A stretch of DNA of 64,000 bases from Rachicladosporium sp. CCFEE 5018 (lineage: Eukaryota > Ascomycota > Dothideomycetes > Cladosporiales > Cladosporiaceae), in contig KZ111141.1 of the NCBI GenBank assembly GCA_002077045.2, positions 191,411 through 255,410 of the forward strand, read 5' to 3'. The notes under the pieces were generated by a model. It was not told where the DNA came from and did no database searches. It saw nothing but the letters and a program-made list of their open reading frames with translations. The stretch's first letter is position 1. Every line of letters begins with the position of its first letter. The translations under genes and the position numbers were made by a program. Positions 10,650 through 21,512 of the stretch are shown here, in pieces.

Positions 10650-12290
10650 TCACCATGCAGTAATATCTTCTACCTCCGCCTCCCCGAACGTGCTTGCCTT
10701 CACCTCCCTCTCCTTCTTCTCCTCTGGCGGCCAATTTCTCGGCTCCCTGGCCATGATATCAGGGAGAGCCTTCCTCAGAAACTCCAGAATAAACCCATTG
10801 ACCTGTCGAAATTCCAGCAAGAAAGCATCATGTCCATCGGGACTCTCGATAGTCTTCAGCTCGGCATTCGGGATTGCGGCGGCGAGCTCCTGCTGCTCGG
10901 CGAATGTGAAGAGCCCGTCGGACATGATACCTAGCACAAGCGTGGGCTGCTCGATCAGTTTGAGAGCAGCTATGACGGCTTCCTCGGCTGTGTTATCGTC
11001 GGTGTCCGTACGGCCACGGGAGACGTCGTGCGTATCTAGCTTGCGCGTGATCGCTATGTAGCAGTTCGCGTCAAAGCGTTTGATGAACTTCTCGCCTTGA
11101 TAGCGGAGGTAAGATTGCGCCGAGTAGTAGGTCGAGATGGGTTTGCGACTGATCAGGGTAGGTTTTATCGTGGTCTCTGCAGCACTGGAGAACTGTGGAT
11201 CCCGGACGGTGATCGGTGGTGCTGGCAGCGAGTCGACTGAAGAGGTCATGGAGCCTGCACGCGAGCGCCGAGGGGATCCTGCTGTTCGGTGGCCTTCATT
11301 GTGAATCGCAAAGTGGTCATTACTTGGCGTGTGTGGTCGTGCGGAGCCGTTGATGTTCTGCCGTAGCGACGTATTCGGTGTACTCCTACCGAATCGTGTT
11401 TCGAACGAATCTCGACTTCGGTACGTCAAGAGCGCTGACATACGCGCGGCTCCCAGACCTGCCGATGGCGGTTCATCGAACTCATAGTACCCATCATCGT
11501 ACTTCGGGTCGCTGTATATGGTCTGCCTTTGCGCCTCGCCCCAGCTGATGCCCCATGCGCTATAACGAGCCGATGTAGCGATGGGAATGATCGATCGAAC
11601 GTAGTCCTTGCCGAAGTAGGCGAACTCTAGCACCAACATACCTCCCATTGAACCGCCAATGAGCGCAGCAATCTGCTTCACGCCAAGATCGTCAAGAAGC
11701 AGTCTAAAGAGGTTGACATCGTCTCTGATCGTCGTAAGAGGAAACTCAGGTCCGTAATGCTCGTTCTTCGGGTCGCCGTCTCGCGCAGTGACAGGGCTAG
11801 CACTTCCATACGGGCTTCCAGGACTGTTGACGCAGACAACGAAGAAGCGACTCATGTCGAATGCTCGTGGCTCCTTACCTTGCTCGCCTGGACCGCCGAG
11901 TAGTGGTCCCCACCAGTCGCCCACATCCGCACTTCCGGTGAGGGCATGACATATGACCATGGCATTGTCCGCGTCTGGTGATAGAGTGCCATAGGTCTTG
12001 TACGCTACTTGAACGTTGTGTAATGTGACGCCAGACTCAAGCTCGAATGAGGGCACGATGGCAATGTCCTGCTCCGGGATGAGCTTGACAAAAGGGTTCT
12101 CAGTCTGCTCATTTGGCGTGATCCGCTCTGAGACATGTGGTTAGTTCCGACTCTTCTTGAATGAATTCCACACGCAGATGCATTATAGACTGTCGACATG
12201 CGATCAAGATATGACCATTATTCACTTACTGAACTTGTGAGTGGCTCCATTACTCGTTGGGGCCGCGCCATACGAGCTAGTGGCCGCCAT
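10650..12290 (-). CDS. met2: Homoserine O-acetyltransferase (MET2)
   Basis: Two exons on the minus strand: 12290..12230 and 12127..10650 (512 residues). The intron runs GTAAGT to CTCAG and phases agree. The enzyme transfers acetyl from acetyl-CoA to homoserine, the committed step toward methionine. It has the alpha/beta-hydrolase layout of the family: NAMVICHALTGSADV (oxyanion region), nucleophile Ser180 in GGSMGGM, Asp424 in GIMSDG and His453 in PDGHDAF. Compared with bacterial MetX there is a Ser/Arg-rich insertion at about residues 275-360, as commonly seen in fungal Met2. Starting at the first exon adds the usual NEQTENPFVKLIPEQ stretch before the core. The C-terminal charged tail is likely disordered. 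Confidence 0.96.
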
Positions 12291-12763
12291 GTCGATAGGA
12301 TCAAGATACTGCAGACTCAGCGACGCACTTTCGCAGCTCTCTAGGCATGTCTATGAATATATATGACTCCATCAAGTTTGCCTCAATGTCATCGCAAAAG
12401 CTTCGGGATGATGCCATTTGATAGGGTGCACAGACCAATTCATGCGGATTTTCATCTTTTAACACAGTATCTTGCAGTCTACAGTTCGGCCTCCAAATTG
12501 ACATACAAGAACCTAGCACTGGCTGAGGACTATATCGTGCGCCAATGCACTTGCGCCTTCCGTAGAGCCACCGCTGAGAAGCCATGTCCGACGACAATAA
12601 GCCAACTGCAGCTTGGCAAACAAACTCCAAGCCAAAGCATTGAATGCATTACCGCGCCCAATACTGGATTTGCTTGCGCCCGACCAGTCATGCTCCCACG
12701 ACGTCTCACCAGAGCCACCCACTTCATCTCTCTCCCGGGCCACCGACTCAAGACTTCAACAGG
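12291..12763. other. Intergenic region between met2 and the CCCH gene
   Basis: Both flanking genes are on the minus strand, so this is met2 promoter plus the CCCH gene 3' UTR. A plus-strand open frame covering most of it is antisense to the downstream coding exon and shows no domain. Confidence 0.45.
12364..12369 (+). promoter_or_regulatory. Gcn4/CPC1-like site (TGACTC) upstream of met2
   Basis: TGACTC lies 74 bases before the met2 ATG, next to an ATATATAT stretch. TGACTC is the half-site bound by the cross-pathway regulator Gcn4/CPC1, fitting for an amino-acid biosynthetic gene. A 6-mer alone is weak evidence. Confidence 0.3.
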
Positions 12764-13478
12764 CTACAGCCCTGCCAGCGCCCTCTCCCTCTCCTCAACC
12801 GCATTCTCGCGCCTATCGAGCTCTTGCCCACGCCTCTCGAGTTCCTTCTCCGATGCCTCAAGTTCCAGCTCTCTCACATCCAACTCATAGGCCTTCAACT
12901 CCAGCTCCTGCTGCCTCGCATCCTGCTCCTTAATTCTCCTCGCAAGTCCCGCCACTTCACCATTGAACGCCATCTGCCTCTCAGCAAACCGCGTCTCCTG
13001 GTCCCTCAGCTCATTGTCGCGAGCGGTGGTGTCCTTGATGATAGCCTGACCAGCTTTGCCGCTCAAAGCTTTGCGGTCAGTGATATGACCAAAAGCCATC
13101 GGGCTGTCGGCGACGATGGTGGTGAGGAAGTGGGCGTAGCTGTGATCGTCAGTCGTTCCATTCCTCAAGATCATCCAATGGACAGTGGACCTACTGGCAA
13201 TTGACTTCGGACTTCTTACACCCACCACAAGCCCAATAGAAACACGTCACGTTGTTCTTGGTGAATTGCCACGACAGTTCGCCGTTGTCCGTGGGTAAGA
13301 AGGTCGGTCTCGCAGGCAAGGCATGTCGATTGAAACGGGGTGGCTTGGCTGAACGAGAGGTGGTGAACGATCTACCGTCGACTGTGACTTGATCGCGTTT
13401 GGGCTTTTCGATTCGATTTGGGAAGGACATGCCTAATGCTGATCTCGACGGAATTGCAGAGCTCTGATGCGTGTCCAT
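12764..13478 (-). CDS. CCCH zinc-finger protein with C-terminal coiled coil
   Basis: Two exons on the minus strand: 13478..13195 and 13139..12764 (219 residues). The intron (GTAGGT to CACAG, CTGAC branch point) splits the zinc finger, and only the spliced form restores it: Cys79-x7-Cys87-x6-Cys94-x3-His98 (CFYWACGGCKKSEVNCHYAH). Such fingers usually bind RNA. The N-terminal third is basic and Ser-rich with KPPRFNRHALPARPTF before the finger. Residues about 130-219 form a long Glu/Arg/Leu coiled coil with heptad spacing (RELELEASEKELERRGQEL), ending at LAGL. I do not know the specific gene. The ORF is open upstream to non-ATG codons only, so ATG 13478 is the first possible start. Confidence 0.78.
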
Positions 13479-13985
13479 GTCGTGCGATGAGCTATGCGGT
13501 GTTGAAAGTGAACGCTTGAAAGGAGTGATGATCAAGGATTGGTGAGAGACCTCCGCACAACAGCGTGCTTGATGGGGAAAGCGCTGAGGTTTCGACAGGC
13601 GAGGAAAGAACGACCGGACCTACTTGCACCTTCACTCCAGCTCACCGCAGACTCACACGTTGCCAGCGGCGTGGCCGCACTGCAAAGTGTTCCGGAAAGT
13701 GGTCATGCGCAGGCTGCGCTGCATGGCCGACAAAGCAGTCGTATGTTGATGTATTGATCGTCTCATTACATATGCTCATAGTATTGCTGAACGCTCACTT
13801 TGCCTCCAGACCCAGCCGTGAACATGGGCTTGACCCATCCTGGTCCGTGTGTGTCATGCCCGTGTCCCCAAACGCCATCGCTAATCGTGTCTCATTGCGA
13901 AAAGTATACTGTGAAGTGCACCGCGTGGCCCGCATCCATCGCCTGCTATCACTGTCTCCATGCACCCATGTTGTGACCTTCAAGG
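13479..13985. other. Intergenic region, no gene recognised
   Basis: Lies between two minus-strand genes: 3' UTR of the Zn2Cys6 gene and promoter of the CCCH gene. Nothing else seen. Confidence 0.4.
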
Positions 13986-14930
13986 TCAAGCTGTAAGATT
14001 CGTTGCGTCTACCAAACAATGTGTTTGCTGTTGCATGGGCATGATGTCTGCACTGTCCATGTGGTGCGAGTACTCTTCAGACAAGTCTTCCTGCATGTCC
14101 GTCAAGGAATGCGCGAACCGCTCGTGTGGCAGTGACGAGGGCAGGTACGCGCTCAGGTCAAGGCTAACAGCCGTGGTGGAGGCATCCATTTGGCTGAACT
14201 GCTGGTACTGGCTACTAGACACTGAGCTCGAGGCGCTGTGTCCTCCAGATGCACTATAGGCGTATTGTACGGGCTGTCTGTCAGGTAGTGTTGGTATCTG
14301 GAGGGGAAATGGGTCAGATCCGCGACGGGCATTCTTGAACGCAGTGCTGAAGATTGATCAGTACACGTTCTGGTCTCACCAATGCAACGCGCTGAACAGG
14401 AAACGTCGCTGTGGACAACGAGCCGAACGCTCAGTGCTCCACTACGATGGTGAATCGATCGGTCCTTAATGTGATTGACTTACCCTTCGTTGTGGTTCAG
14501 TCTGAGCTTTGCCAGCAACTGTGTCGCCGCTTGATCGCTGTCTTCGATGAGTATGCGCAACAGTGCTGCGTCTCGCGCATGGTCTTGCGTGCTAGTCTCG
14601 AGTTGGTCCTCGAGACTCTGCATCTTCGTAACTCCTTCGGATGTGTCGTATGTGCAGCCTGTACTTGCAACTTGACATCGTGTGCAGATAGGATGTTGTC
14701 CACCACACTAACGTTTGTTAGTAACAGCAGTGGTACGACCGATGGTGGTGCGATCGGACCTTCGTCTTCTTCGCTCTGCATTGCCGACACGCGTTGCGCG
14801 TGATCCTCTCTCTGCGTGCACGCCTGCTCTTCGGCATGGACAACACAGCTTCCTCTTGCTTGATCGAAGGAGTTGACGAGCTCCCCTCGCCTTCTGGAGA
14901 ATCAACACCCAGTCTCAACTTGAACACCAT
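13986..14930 (-). CDS. Compact Zn(II)2Cys6 transcription factor
   Basis: Exons on the minus strand: 14930..14760, 14707..14484, 14346..13986 (251 residues). Splicing out the first intron joins ACRQCRAKKTK to CGGQHPICTRCQ and gives a complete binuclear cluster: Cys48-x2-Cys51-x6-Cys58-x6-Cys65-x2-Cys68-x6-Cys75. This intron has an unusual donor (GTCCGA) but a perfect TACTAAC branch point. After the cluster comes a short dimerisation-like helix (MQSLEDQLE, then LLRILIEDSDQAATQLLAKLRL), then a Ser/Gln/Asp-rich tail. There is no large fungal_trans domain. A possible 12-nt in-phase micro-exon (14391..14380) would add four residues. These proteins bind CGG-containing sites; the target is unknown. 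Confidence 0.85.
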
Positions 14931-17758
14931 CGTATCGTCAATCAGTCCGGCATGCTGTGGCTAAGCATCGTGAAGATTCAATATCTCGATTGAACGTCGT
15001 CGAGAGAGACCCCATACGTTCCCGGCTTCCGGGAGCCCCTCGACGTATCACGGAGTCAAGTCCGACAAAGCTGTGACGATTCTGCACGCATCGTACGATG
15101 GAGGTGGTGACACGGCCTTCACACCGTCTCCGCCATCGGAATCTTGGTGAGTTGATCAGATTCACGATGCTGCGCCGGCAATAATTGCAGCATGCACTGC
15201 GCAACGGCACATTCTGACATTCAAGGCCACGAATGAGTACGGCGTTGGTTGTTTGTGAGTAGAACGGAATGGCATGAACGATCTGATGTTACACATATCG
15301 ACCGTCGATGGGGGTATTCGGAGCGAATGGAGGATTCTGGCGCATGCAGAAGGAGCCACGACATCGATGGAGTGAAGTCCATCAATATCAAATCGGGCAG
15401 GTTTTCTGCTCCCCGCGCCACCTGGCAGTTCTTCAGTACCGTGTCGACGTAATAATGAGTGTGCGTAGCCGTGCGGGTTACCTACAGTACCACGTGGCTT
15501 CAACGTTGAGAATCTGCCGAACCTCGCAATGCGCTACATCACCTTTGTCTGTGCGACAACTGCCGCCAATCGTCTGGGAAGTGCGGCACAAATACGTTTG
15601 AGCGACCAGGTGTGTGTGTGTGAATCTTGAGCCAACAAGTACGCAGGAATTGTCAAAATGAAGCCCTATTCGCCAAGGATGTAATTGTTCCGCTCAAGCG
15701 GCATATGTCCCCTATCACAAGATACCCGCGATACACCATGGTAGGCGGTCGCACCTACAGGTAGTGGCCATTCCTGTCCATGAGCGCTGCTGATCGGCAA
15801 TGCCAGAGAGCTGCCTTTAGCACACGGCTGTCAGAACGCTCCAATGTGTGGGGGGCATGATTTCTGTGATCAGATACTCGTCATTAGTACATCCGCCCGT
15901 AGCTTTGCTGAGTCCCATGCTAGATAAACTGATCCAAAGGTGCTCATGTTTGAGCATCGATATGAGACGAGATACATGCCAATTCGTCCGGACATGACTC
16001 GCCCACAGCACTGCGTCCCAAGAGTCCAGGCATGAGACTACACCTCAGTGTTTAGTAATCTGAAGTCGTGCGCTGTGCACTGCGCCTGCAAAATGAATAA
16101 TGATCCATAGACGTGAACGCGGGGAAGTCAGAAAATGAGGGACCTGCCTTTCCTCCACCTCGCAGGCGAGTGTCGGAAGTCTGAAGAACCTTGTACTACT
16201 ACCACACACACCACGAGTGCCATTTTGGAGTCTTCCGAGCTCAAGATGGAGTGCGTCGCGATCTGTGACTCTCGGTAGCCCATCGGTCGTCCGCTCATTG
16301 TTGACGTGGAGGGCGAAGGTGCTATAGCAACCCGTTCCCGCCCTGGTGAGCTTCTTCAGACTTGCGAAAGGAGTGGAGGTATCGACCGGTCCGAACAACG
16401 ACTCCATATCCGCAATTACGTCTCGGATATCTCAGGCCGCCGGGGAGTCGTTGAAAAGACCTCATACTTCTCGCGGCAACTGTACAATGATCCCGAGTGG
16501 ATAGGCTCCGCTCGATGGCCGACCAAGAGAATCCGCTGCATCCGAGAATGGGACACTTCCCACGTAGTGTCGTGTGCTGTCTACTTGGAGCGCGCGACCA
16601 ATTCTTGAGTATTGAAGCCCAGATTTAGTTCATGTTCGAGATCGACGTCCATGCCGGGAGTGGATCCTTGGGTTGTCAGGGCAGTGACCTCCGCCAAGAC
16701 ACGTGGTCCGGGTGGCGCGAAAGTGGCTGCGCGTCGCAAATCCGAGCACCCCCGCAGACTTAAAAACCCTCATCAGGGCGAATACCGGAGAGACATCGCA
16801 CGTGTATAGCCAGAAGGCGCGGCATGTGGTAGCACACTGTACAAGGTGTCACCAGTACGAGCCTGACTGCGCGCCTGAAAGTGAGCAGCCACTCAGCTCA
16901 GCTCGTGTTTCACATTTATACTGCAGGACCGCAGAGAGCAACGCTATTGGCCCGCCACTTGACGAGGCGATCCTCCAGAGCCACCAAGATAAGGTCAGCG
17001 CTACCACCGCTAAATTTCCCAGCAAATCTCTCCGCACGCGAGGTTGTCCGCGATCGTTGTGGTGGCGCGCCGAGCAGTTACATGAGACGTTGTTCACTCT
17101 CACGCGATCAACACCCTGCGCCCAGCCTGACTACAGCCTTGGACGCTTGGTGAAGCGACGCCGATGCTGGAAAAGCTGCGCAAGCAAGACGGAAATTGCA
17201 TCAAGCCGCATGAAGCCCACGCCATGCCACTATAGCCGCCCAGCAATCTTGCTTCTCACCCTTGTGATATCCACCACGTCACTTGGCAGCGAAGCGAAAT
17301 CGAAAGGGTGCTGCTTTAACCTGTTCCTGGCCATGCACGCCCACTTTTGTGCACATCCCGGCAAACTATGCCGCTTAGAGCTACCTCAGGCCGTCTGTCG
17401 TTGCTAGGTGATGCGATGGGACAGGAGACTTCGCCAAGTGATGAGGTCCTTGAATCAGACCAATCTGGCCGGACCATCGCGAACGACGTGGAGGGGGCCA
17501 GAAATAAGCCAATTATCAGGGCTGGAAACTCGGCGTGGCAAGGGTTTGTATAAGACAGATCAATCCCGTTGCAAAGGTTGGGCTAGACTTTTCTCCTGCC
17601 ACTCCACCCTCTGCTATCTATTTCCAACCACAGTCACTCGTTAAAACCAAGTTAATCTGCCGCCACCCGCAATCACCGTTCCACGACACCTTCAACTACT
17701 CTCAACTTGCAGACTCTCTTCCGACACTCACCAATCCGTCTACCAATAATCTGCCACA
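14931..17758. other. Long gene-poor stretch (2.8 kb)
   Basis: This is the largest gene-free interval. It should hold the promoters of the divergent Zn2Cys6 regulator and GPI-protein genes. The longest open frame (16703-17407) starts at GTG, is rich in Cys, Ser and Arg, and has no recognisable domain. I see no clear repeat, transposon relic or RNA gene. A CT-rich tract runs from about 17590 to 17755. Confidence 0.5.
17549..17554 (+). promoter_or_regulatory. TATA-like box of the GPI-anchored protein gene
   Basis: TATAAG 210 bases before the ATG at 17759, followed by a pyrimidine-rich leader (about 17590-17755). This is typical of well-expressed fungal genes. Confidence 0.35.
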
Positions 17759-18656
17759 ATGCCTTCCATCCGCAACACCGTTGTCGCGACTGTCGCAGCT
17801 CTCGGAGCAACTGCCAATGCCTTCTGCTTGACCGATGCTGAGGCACAGCAGGTTGCCACCAACTGGGGCAACCTGATCGCTACCTACAGCGACTCGCTCG
17901 CTGATGCTGCTCTCGAGAAGAACTTCACCGACTACTCCGAGTCCGTCAGGTTAGTTCATGCATCCTGCAAGCACCCGAACAATGCATTGTTTCTGCGGCC
18001 AGCCGAGAACAATGCCACTGTTCGATCGCATCGTCATCAGTCGCATGTGTTGCAGAAGGCTAACAAGCATTCGCAGCTCTTTGATCAACGGCTGCCCGCA
18101 AGGTAGCGCCGCTGAGGCCATCACCCTTCCTCTCCTCGAGCCCACCTTCTCCACCCTCGCGGCTTTCAAGATGGGCCAGGGTCAGCAGGCACCCATCAAC
18201 TTCGAGCAGCTCCAGATCTGGCACGGATGCACGAGCGTTAACATCCGCTGGAAGACCACCAACACTGCGCCCATCCCCAACCCCAAGCCAGTTGTCGGTT
18301 TGATCGCCATGGAGGTCAACGAGGCACCATCCGGCAGCCAATACCCATACCTCATCAACACCATCTACTCTGAGTTCGACGCTGCTGCTTGGCTCCAGAA
18401 CTTGGTGGAGGCCGGTATCTGCAAGGCACCCACTGGTCTTACGGCCACTGCTGCTTGCTCCTCGGGCGCACCCTCTGCCACCCCTGTACCATACCCAACT
18501 GGCAACGGCACCGCTGTCGCACCTTCCAGCACTGCTTCGCCGTCGTCGCCGCCTGCCTACACTGGCCCTGCGTACACCGGTGCTGCTTCGTCTCTGACGT
18601 CGAGCTTCGCCGCCATCTCCGCAGTCCTCCTCGGCGCGCTTGTGCTCCTCCAGTAG
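17759..18656 (+). CDS. Secreted GPI-anchored protein, NTF2-like fold likely
   Basis: Two exons, join(17759..17949, 18077..18656), 256 residues. The intron has GTTAGT, a GCTAAC branch point and TTCGCAG; phases agree. The N-terminus is a clear signal peptide (VVATVAALGATANA, cleavage near residue 21). The mature domain (about 22-190) starts CLTDAEAQQVATNWGNLI and continues with QIWHGCTSVNIRW and a Trp/Ala helix AAWLQNL, which resembles fungal secreted NTF2-like proteins. Paired cysteines (near the start, CP, GC, IC) suggest disulfides. A Ser/Thr/Pro-rich, probably O-glycosylated stalk follows. The end is hydrophobic (SSFAAISAVLLGALVLLQ), fitting a GPI signal. The product is probably on the cell wall or outer membrane face; its role is unknown. 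Confidence 0.8.
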
Positions 18657-19548
18657 ATTGTCCGACAATGAGCTAGACGATCGTCATCGACACGCTTTGC
18701 GCTAATCGGCTCTCCGCATCGGGACGGAGTTGAAACATGGACGTGATGCGAGGCGCATCATCGCGACGCAAGGTTCGATCGAGTGTAGGAAAGAAGGAAC
18801 ACTGGGGGTTAATGGGCGGTTGTCTACAATACCCCTTTCTAGCAGCCCCATTGTTGGCGCGCGCGTTATCGTGTATATAATTTGGCGAATATAAGAGTAT
18901 TGAGCGTTACAGCCTTACAGTCGCGATGAGAAATGGCATAGACTAATCACTTTACATCTTGTCATCCTGCTCTGTGTCTGTTCCCTGTCCGCAGTCCTTC
19001 ACCATTGTTGCCTAGGCGGTCGCGTTCGATCATCGCAAGCGCGGATCATCGGTCGTCATCACTATGTTGTGATTGCATCTTCCCGATGAGAATCCCATCT
19101 CTATTCGGACATGGCAAACAGACTTCTCATGCGTCTCATAGCAACGCTCTGCAAGTCTCAACCATCGAGCTTCCACGAGGCTTTCCGGACTCAACGCGCG
19201 CGCATCAACATCTGCGCCGCAACGCGACATGCCTGCAACGCCATCTCGGCTGCCGGCTGTACCAGATCTCAAGACCTCACTTCCCCGCCTGCATCGACAT
19301 ACTTCCCCTCTTATTTCCACGAGTCGTGCTACCCTCCTTCGATCCGTTTGACGCGACGCTGCTTGACCTTGGAGCTCCAGTAGAGTCTCGATGCCCGAGG
19401 TCGTCGATAGAGTGCTTTGAGGTAAGTGAGTTTGCAGTCGAGATGGATCATTGAGTATCTTGTCTGTCCTCACTGCAAATCCACGCGCTACTCATCCCAT
19501 TTCCTACCCGTCGTTCCAGTCAGCACAGTAAGAGACGCATTTACCCAT
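18657..19548. other. Intergenic region before the flavin monooxygenase
   Basis: No gene supported. It contains a TATATAA stretch at about 18874-18880 in AT-richer sequence, possibly the 3' UTR or terminator of the GPI gene. An open frame at 19005-19454 lacks fungal-like composition or a domain. Confidence 0.4.
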
Positions 19549-19814
19549 ATGGCAGGCGATATGCCATGGCCCGAAGTGGCCGTAGGGAACGCCAACCATG
19601 CCAATACAGCAGTGCTCATCATCGGCGCCGGACTATCTGGCATGTGCACAGCCATAGACCTTATCAAGCGCAACAACTGTCGCAACTTCATCATTGTCGA
19701 GAAGAGTGGCGGCATAGGAGGGACGTGGCACGACAACAAGTACCCCGGTTGCTGCTGTGATGTGCGTATCCTTTCCTTTTGTTTCCCAGTGAAGCTCTCA
19801 AGCTAAGCACATGC
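19549..19814 (+). CDS. FAD-dependent monooxygenase, N-terminal fragment (cut by gap)
   Basis: Only the first exon (19549..19761, 71 codons) is visible; it ends at a GTGCGT donor, and the sequence turns to N before an acceptor. The fragment has the dinucleotide-binding motif IIGAGLSGM near residue 25. It also has the group B flavoprotein monooxygenase pattern GGIGGTWHDNKYPG near residues 53-66, the same place as GGTWYWNRYPG in Baeyer-Villiger and flavin-containing monooxygenases. Such enzymes insert oxygen into ketones or heteroatoms using NADPH. The substrate cannot be judged from the fragment. Family members are about 500-600 residues, so most of the gene lies in or is lost to the gap. An in-frame upstream extension exists, but this ATG starts a typical N-terminus. 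Confidence 0.75.
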
Positions 19815-19914
19815 NNNNNNNNNNNNNNNNNNNNNNNNNNNNNNNNNNNNNNNNNNNNNNNNNNNNNNNNNNNNNNNNNNNNNNNNNNNNNNNNNNNNNN
19901 NNNNNNNNNNNNNN
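19815..19914. other. Assembly gap, exactly 100 N
   Basis: One hundred N, the conventional length for a gap of unknown size. Two convergent genes run into it, so the true missing length is likely much larger. Confidence 0.98.
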
Positions 19915-20392
19915 TGCTCAGCGACAAGTTTATCCACGCGCCGAATAGCGACTTGACAGCTCGTGAAGCCGCGCGTGATTTCCTGCGTCAGAGCCTCGAT
20001 CTCGCGTTCCTCTTTCGCTTTCACGCTCTCGTCGTCAAACCCAGGGAGCACGTGCTTGGCGTGCATCTGATCGAGCCGCCGCATGCGAGTCGAGACGTCT
20101 GTGAGGTGCTGCGCGATCTCGTCTTGGATGTCTAGCCAGCGGGGAGGCAGGACGTCCATCTCGATGACCGCGTCGCCATCGTTGGTGTTGAGCAGGCCGG
20201 CGGACTCGGAGTCGAAGTCGCTGGTGGGACCATTGTAGCGGGGCCGCTTGGCGGGATGGTGGGCGTAGGACTGGCGGTACGATATGAAGCTGCGGATGCT
20301 GGGTCAGTCTAAGGCATGAGGGCAAGTAGGCGGAGCCGGGCGTACAGGTTTGTCCTGTCACGCCAGGCGCCCAGGTTGTGGGCGGTGGACAT
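19915..20392 (-). CDS. tlg2: TLG2/syntaxin-16-type t-SNARE, N-terminal part (cut by gap)
   Basis: Exon 1 is 20392..20346 and exon 2 runs from 20289 into the gap; about 140 residues are visible. The intron is GTACGC to CCGCAG, in phase. Tlg2 is the Qa-SNARE of the trans-Golgi network and endosomes, working with Vps45. The start matches the family: WRDRTN, then SYRQSYAHHP straight after the intron, then a short acidic linker and PPRWLDIQDEI. The Habc-like helices follow (MRRLDQMHAKHVLPGFDD). The SNARE motif and C-terminal membrane anchor would be in the missing sequence. This is truncation by assembly, not evidence of a broken gene. Confidence 0.88.
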
Positions 20393-20766
20393 GGCGAAAT
20401 CAGGTAGCGTAGAGGCTAGAGCATCATGTGCTATCGAAGCCTCTCACGCGTCCCCATCGTGTGGCCGCTGAGGCTGTGTGCAATAGTAGAGATATATCTA
20501 TCTCATCTCCGACATAGCTGTTGTCATGCACGATTTGCACGAGTCAGTCACGCCTGCCCTTGTCTCGCCCTGCTCGGTTGCACCCGCACCGCCCGCTCGC
20601 CCACTTCGCGCCAGCTTGTGACGAACTGCCCTGCAATCATTCACCGGAACTCTGTTTGCTCTTGACGTTTGGCCTACGAACACCCAATTGGCCTCCAACT
20701 TGACCGCCAACCAACTCAGCTCCTACCAAGACCCACCCAACACCCCATCCACACACGACATCCACC
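20393..20766. other. Divergent promoter region of tlg2 and calmodulin
   Basis: Contains a perfect 10-nt palindrome AGATATATCT at 20490-20499, then pyrimidine-rich leader sequence before the calmodulin ATG. No gene seen. Confidence 0.4.
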
Positions 20767-21512
20767 ATGGTATGATCGCGCCCATCTGAGCTTCATTGCG
20801 TGCCCCGCCATGAGGCAGCGAAGAATACAAGCCTCACGTGGAAGAACAACATGGCTCGGCGAACTCTACTGACTGTGATGGACTACACAGGCGGATTCAT
20901 TGACTGAAGAGCAAGTGTCGGAGTTCAAGGAGGCGTTCTCACTCTTCGTACGTTGCCAAGCCTGCCCCATCGATCTCACAATCGCAAAGCTGACAACAAA
21001 TCCCAGGACAAGGACGGCGATGGTATGTCCTGACAGTCCTCGAAGACACGAAATCCTTGCGACTAATACAACCCACCGGGCCAAATCACCACCAAAGAGC
21101 TCGGCACCGTGATGCGCTCCCTCGGCCAAAACCCCTCCGAGTCCGAACTCCAAGACATGATCAACGAAGTCGACGCCGACAACAACGGCACGATCGACTT
21201 CCCCGAGTTCCTGACCATGATGGCGCGCAAGATGAAAGACACGGACTCCGAGGAGGAGATCCGCGAGGCCTTTAAGGTGTTTGACCGCGATAACAATGGG
21301 TTTATTTCTGCAGCGGAGTTGAGGCATGTCATGACGAGTATTGGGGAGAAGCTGACGGATGATGAGGTGGATGAGATGATACGGGAGGCGGATCAGGATG
21401 GGGATGGGAGGATTGATTGTGAGTTGTCTAGTTCTGTTGGGTGGGTGTGGGGTGGTGTGCTGACTTGTGGTGTGCAGACAACGAGTTCGTGCAGTTGATG
21501 ATGCAGAAGTAG
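20767..21512 (+). CDS. cmdA: Calmodulin
   Basis: Five exons: 20767..20769, 20891..20947, 21007..21022, 21080..21418, 21478..21512, giving exactly 149 residues, the universal calmodulin length. Exon 1 is only the ATG, as in many fungal calmodulin genes. The protein has four EF-hands: loops [36 protein letters not shown] and [12 protein letters not shown]. It binds Ca2+ and activates calcineurin and CaM kinases. One junction is odd. The third intron (21023-21079) starts GTATGT but the position needed for full-length calmodulin ends in GG (CACCGG|GCCAAATC), not AG. The nearest in-phase AG acceptor (after 21097) would delete six residues of EF-hand 1. The other introns are normal. Confidence 0.95.

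Noticed and set aside
16703..17407. 234-codon plus-strand ORF
   Set aside because: It starts at GTG, is rich in Cys, Ser and Arg, and has no domain, splice structure or fungal-like codon bias; probably chance in a long intergenic stretch.
19005..19454. Possible upstream exon of the flavin monooxygenase
   Set aside because: The protein already starts with a typical N-terminus at 19549, and the upstream frame has no matching features.
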